From the NCBI GenBank assembly GCA_028282545.1, contig JANQHT010000156.1, positions 1 through 64,000 on the forward strand: a stretch of 64,000 nucleotides of DNA, written 5' to 3'. Positions 61,398 to 64,000 of this stretch are shown in pieces (within the stretch, counting starts at the first letter, position 1; each line of letters starts with the position of its first letter). The DNA is from Spirochaetales bacterium. Its GTDB lineage: Bacteria; Spirochaetota; Spirochaetia; DSM-27196; Alkalispirochaetaceae. The notes beneath the pieces were generated by a model, which was not told the origin of the DNA, searched no databases, and worked only from the letters and a program-made list of their open reading frames with translations. The position numbers and the translations under genes were made by a program.

Positions 61398-63680
61398 TCA
61401 GGCCACCGGCATCCTGGCGAACATCATCGCGTCCTCCCGGACTCCCGCCGGCGGCTCGGTCCCCTCGAAGGGCGCCAGCATCAGGGAGAACCGGGTGGTC
61501 CTCCCGTTGAAGGACGGCGCATAGGGCCGCAGATGATCCGAGAGACCCAGGGACAGCATACGGCCAAGGCCGGATGCCGAGGTCTGATAGGACATCTGCC
61601 GGCCGTGATAGGAGCCGAAGGGATTCAGGCGCAGCTCCTGCCGGCCCCGGCGGTGGCGCAGCCTGATGGGACAGAAAGCGAAGGAATTGTCGAAGAGCTC
61701 CGACTGGGCCAGCAGCAGGCCGCGGCGGGGGCCGGCGAAGGCCACCCAGCCGTGGGTGATGTGGTTGTTCAGCGAGTCGATGTCCCGGTTCTTCGAGAAA
61801 CGGAAGTAGTCCAGTTCGTAGCTGCCGGTCTCTTCGAAGAAGTTGTGCTTCCACACCCGGGCGGCTTCTCCGGCCTCCAAGCTCAGCTCCGGCCGGAACT
61901 CCCAGGGCATCACCGCCTGCCAGCGTCCGTCCCAGGTGCGCTGCAGCATCCGGGAGAGCTTCCGGTCGAATGAGGCATGCCGGGTCTCCGGCCAGCGGGT
62001 TTCCACATCCACATGAATGTAGGGCAGGCCTTCGAAAATGCGATAGCTGTGGGTCCACTGGATTTCCCGATCCTCCGGGAGCCGGGTGCGTCCCGACATA
62101 CGGAGCACCGCCCCGCCGTGGATTTCCGCCGTTTCCTTCCCGATGACTTCCGGGCGGCGGAGCCGTCCGGCATACACGGCGGCGCTGCCGGGCACCGGGG
62201 AAGCGCACAGGGCTTCCCGTCCTCTCAGCAGTCCCACGCCGCCGGACGCCTCGAAGCGCACCGACACCATGCCGTTGCCGATTTCTTCGCCGGAGACGGA
62301 TACCGGACCGGCGGCCGGGTCGTACGCGGCGCCCGGCACGATGGTTCCCTCATCGCCGGCATCCCGGCGGATCCAGGCGCCGGATCCGGCTGAAGTGATT
62401 CCCGTCGCGGCCTTCGATCCGGTACCGGCCTTCCGCCGGGCATGTTCCAGCATGTCCCGGGAGGCCTGCAGGGCCCGGTCGCACCAGTCCTCGGCGGTTT
62501 TCATCCGGGGGGCGTTCATCACCGGGGAGGTGAGGCCGAAGTGGGTAGTACTCATCGAAAGGGTGCGCAGCCGAAGGGCCTCCTCCCGGAGGCGGGCGAA
62601 TCCGGAATCGGCGTCCGGGGCGTCGGTCTCGCCCGTCGATCCCATCGTCGCCACCGCAGCGTCGGCGGTCCGCCGGGCCTCCTGGATCTTCTTCCAGAGC
62701 ATGGTGTTGGCCCATTTCTCCGCCCAGGATGCGTAGCCGTCCCAGGCGCCGTCGGCGGTGTCCTGGTCCAGAAATACCTCGCCCACCGGCTCATGGGACT
62801 CCAGGTATTCCCCGGCGGTGGTGTACCGTAGCCAGTCCAGGCCGTCCAGGCTCCGGATCATCCGGTAGAGGCCGTCGAAGGAGGGGAAGATCCGGGAGAG
62901 GACCGGAATGTCCATCCCGCTCCAGAAGTCATCGTCGGCGTCCATGTCGATGTAGAGCAGCAGGTCCTGCGGAGCGACCATCCGGAGCTGCCGGCGGCGG
63001 AGGCTCTTCAGCCAGCGGCGCAGGGAGAGCCAGTGATCGGCCACATCGCCGTTGTTGTAGGCGGGTACCAGGATCATCTCTCCCGGCTGGCTCCGGCTCT
63101 TCAGGACGGTGGGATTGTAGCGCTGTTCCAGCGGCAGTTCGGCCATGAAGTTCGAGAAGCCGTTGAAGGGGTGGGCGCTGTAGTAGATGCTGACGGCATC
63201 CATGCCATGCTCGGGATACCGGCTGAGGTGGGACGGGGTGTACATGCACTCCTGGGGGCGAACGACGCCTTCGGTGTTCTCGAAGAGATCCTCGATGCCC
63301 GAACCCATCGGATTGCGCATGGTGGAGGAGGCGATGTAACGGAATTCTTCTTCGGTGGCGGCGGAGACGATCCCGTTGTTGTAGCTCATGGGCGCCGCGA
63401 CATCCATTCTGTCGGCGCAGCGCTTCTGAATCCGTTCCAGGATGTCCGGGCTGTGGGCCGGGATGAACTTTTCCCAGGAGTAGTAATTCTCCACGTCCCA
63501 GGTACCCTTCACCGGGATACCCTCGGCGTTCAGTCTGTCCAGATCGTCCAGGATGGACCGTATGATGCGGATATCCTTGCCGAAACCCAGTTCATCCGGC
63601 GTGTCCGCCCGGTAGGAATGGTAGAAGTTGCCGTGGAAGCGCAGCGCCAGGCTGATGGTGGGATCGGTCGATCGGCTCAT
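61398..63680 (-). CDS. Large glycoside hydrolase, GH38-like
   Basis: 760 residues from ATG 63680, with GGAGGAGA upstream. The N-terminal third looks like a seven-stranded barrel of the GH38/GH57 type (LALRFHGNFYHSYRADTP, KGTWDVENYYSWEKF with a likely catalytic Asp). A helical bundle and a beta-sandwich C-terminal domain follow, as in alpha-mannosidases. No signal peptide, so a cytoplasmic glycosidase acting on imported oligosaccharide. It overlaps the symporter gene by ATGA. The exact family is uncertain. Confidence 0.65.
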   Translation of the reverse strand: MSRSTDPTISLALRFHGNFYHSYRADTPDELGFGKDIRIIRSILDDLDRLNAEGIPVKGTWDVENYYSWEKFIPAHSPDILERIQKRCADRMDVAAPMSYNNGIVSAATEEEFRYIASSTMRNPMGSGIEDLFENTEGVVRPQECMYTPSHLSRYPEHGMDAVSIYYSAHPFNGFSNFMAELPLEQRYNPTVLKSRSQPGEMILVPAYNNGDVADHWLSLRRWLKSLRRRQLRMVAPQDLLLYIDMDADDDFWSGMDIPVLSRIFPSFDGLYRMIRSLDGLDWLRYTTAGEYLESHEPVGEVFLDQDTADGAWDGYASWAEKWANTMLWKKIQEARRTADAAVATMGSTGETDAPDADSGFARLREEALRLRTLSMSTTHFGLTSPVMNAPRMKTAEDWCDRALQASRDMLEHARRKAGTGSKAATGITSAGSGAWIRRDAGDEGTIVPGAAYDPAAGPVSVSGEEIGNGMVSVRFEASGGVGLLRGREALCASPVPGSAAVYAGRLRRPEVIGKETAEIHGGAVLRMSGRTRLPEDREIQWTHSYRIFEGLPYIHVDVETRWPETRHASFDRKLSRMLQRTWDGRWQAVMPWEFRPELSLEAGEAARVWKHNFFEETGSYELDYFRFSKNRDIDSLNNHITHGWVAFAGPRRGLLLAQSELFDNSFAFCPIRLRHRRGRQELRLNPFGSYHGRQMSYQTSASGLGRMLSLGLSDHLRPYAPSFNGRTTRFSLMLAPFEGTEPPAGVREDAMMFARMPVA

Positions 63681-64000
63681 GATTCTCCTCCGAATGCCGC
63701 TTTCAGTTCCCGTTCGGTCCGGCGGTCTTCTTCCGTCAGATCTCCGGCATGCCGTTTCTCCAGCAGTTCCTTCAGGGACGCATGGCGTTCCCGGGTGACG
63801 GGATAGATCCGGCAGGCGGCGGAAGCGGCCAGGATGAACACCACCGGGATGCCGATGAACATCCCCAGCAGAGCGGCCTGGAAAACCGGGGTCTGGGCCT
63901 GCTGCACCCCGTCCACCGGCGGCCGGTAACCGGCCCACTGGATGCCGTTGCCCACGAAAAACATCACCAGGGCGCCGCCGGTCTTCCGCAGCAGGGCGAA
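63677..64000 (-). CDS. C-terminal part of an MFS/GPH-type sugar symporter, 5' end beyond the window
   Basis: 107 residues remain. Hydrophobic segments (LVMFFVGNGIQWAGY, ALLGMFIGIPVVFILAASA) followed by a cytoplasmic charged tail match the last two membrane helices of the sugar:cation symporter family. Overlap with the glycosidase suggests it imports that enzyme's substrate. Confidence 0.7.
   Translation of the reverse strand, partial: FALLRKTGGALVMFFVGNGIQWAGYRPPVDGVQQAQTPVFQAALLGMFIGIPVVFILAASAACRIYPVTRERHASLKELLEKRHAGDLTEEDRRTERELKAAFGGES

Overview
The window is high-GC, gene-dense bacterial DNA. Two lipoprotein signal peptides and a beta-barrel-like secreted protein point to a diderm. A complete chemotaxis operon points to a motile cell. 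Selenium-linked molybdenum hydroxylase genes with no sign of aerobic purine enzymes point to an anaerobe. A free-living spirochaete would fit, but this is inference and nothing in the window proves it. I found no rRNA, tRNA, CRISPR array or transposase gene.

Layout. (a) 1-5.4 kb, minus strand: a DeoR-type regulator, a 2-oxoacid dehydrogenase E2, a fused alpha-beta E1 and a short-chain dehydrogenase cut by the left edge. (b) 5.5-13.4 kb, minus: a giant Ig-repeat lipoprotein and a secreted beta-barrel/transglutaminase/TPR protein. (c) 13.6-33.6 kb: a purine-catabolism island. It holds an 8-oxoguanine deaminase-like amidohydrolase with an Lrp regulator, yqeC, an XdhC-YqeB fusion, an NCS2 purine permease, ssnA, ygeY, a threonine-synthase-like gene, a three-subunit xanthine dehydrogenase, a TrpB-like PLP enzyme, ygfM, xdhD and ygeW. 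(d) 33.6-35.7 kb: three toxin-antitoxin modules back to back. (e) 35.7-42.3 kb: an LVIVD-propeller lipoprotein, a truncated tandem copy of it, and divergently a second transglutaminase/TPR protein related to the one in (b). (f) 42.3-43.0 kb: a graveyard with a 98-bp MITE-like insertion inside a decayed gene and a deleted nitroreductase copy. (g) 43.0-53.7 kb: a D-2-hydroxyacid dehydrogenase, then MCP, cheW, STAS, cheA, cheR, cheB, a coiled-coil protein, cheY and cheD. (h) 53.8-56.6 kb: a nitroreductase, a leader-peptide/double-terminator/small-ORF arrangement, decayed kinase-like and AMP-binding genes, and a nested inverted-repeat element. (i) 56.6-60.6 kb: a GyrI-like protein, a PHP-domain protein, and an operator-controlled second D-2-hydroxyacid dehydrogenase with an Asp/Glu-racemase-family gene. 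(j) 60.6-64.0 kb: tandem 128-bp repeats, a broken FAD-oxidase tail, a GH38-like glycosidase and a truncated sugar symporter.

How it works together. Region (c) reads as one unit for importing purines, deaminating them, hydroxylating them with molybdenum enzymes matured by YqeB, YqeC and XdhC, and opening and draining the ring through YgeY, YgeW and PLP enzymes. The usual partners ygeX, ygfK and hyuA are absent here. Regions (b) and (e) are two versions of one gene pairing: a large surface lipoprotein beside a transglutaminase-fold/TPR protein. That pairing is my best candidate for an undescribed system. Across the window, regulators, all three antitoxins and the nitroreductase have promoter -10 boxes only 6-9 bases from the start codon, which predicts leaderless mRNAs.
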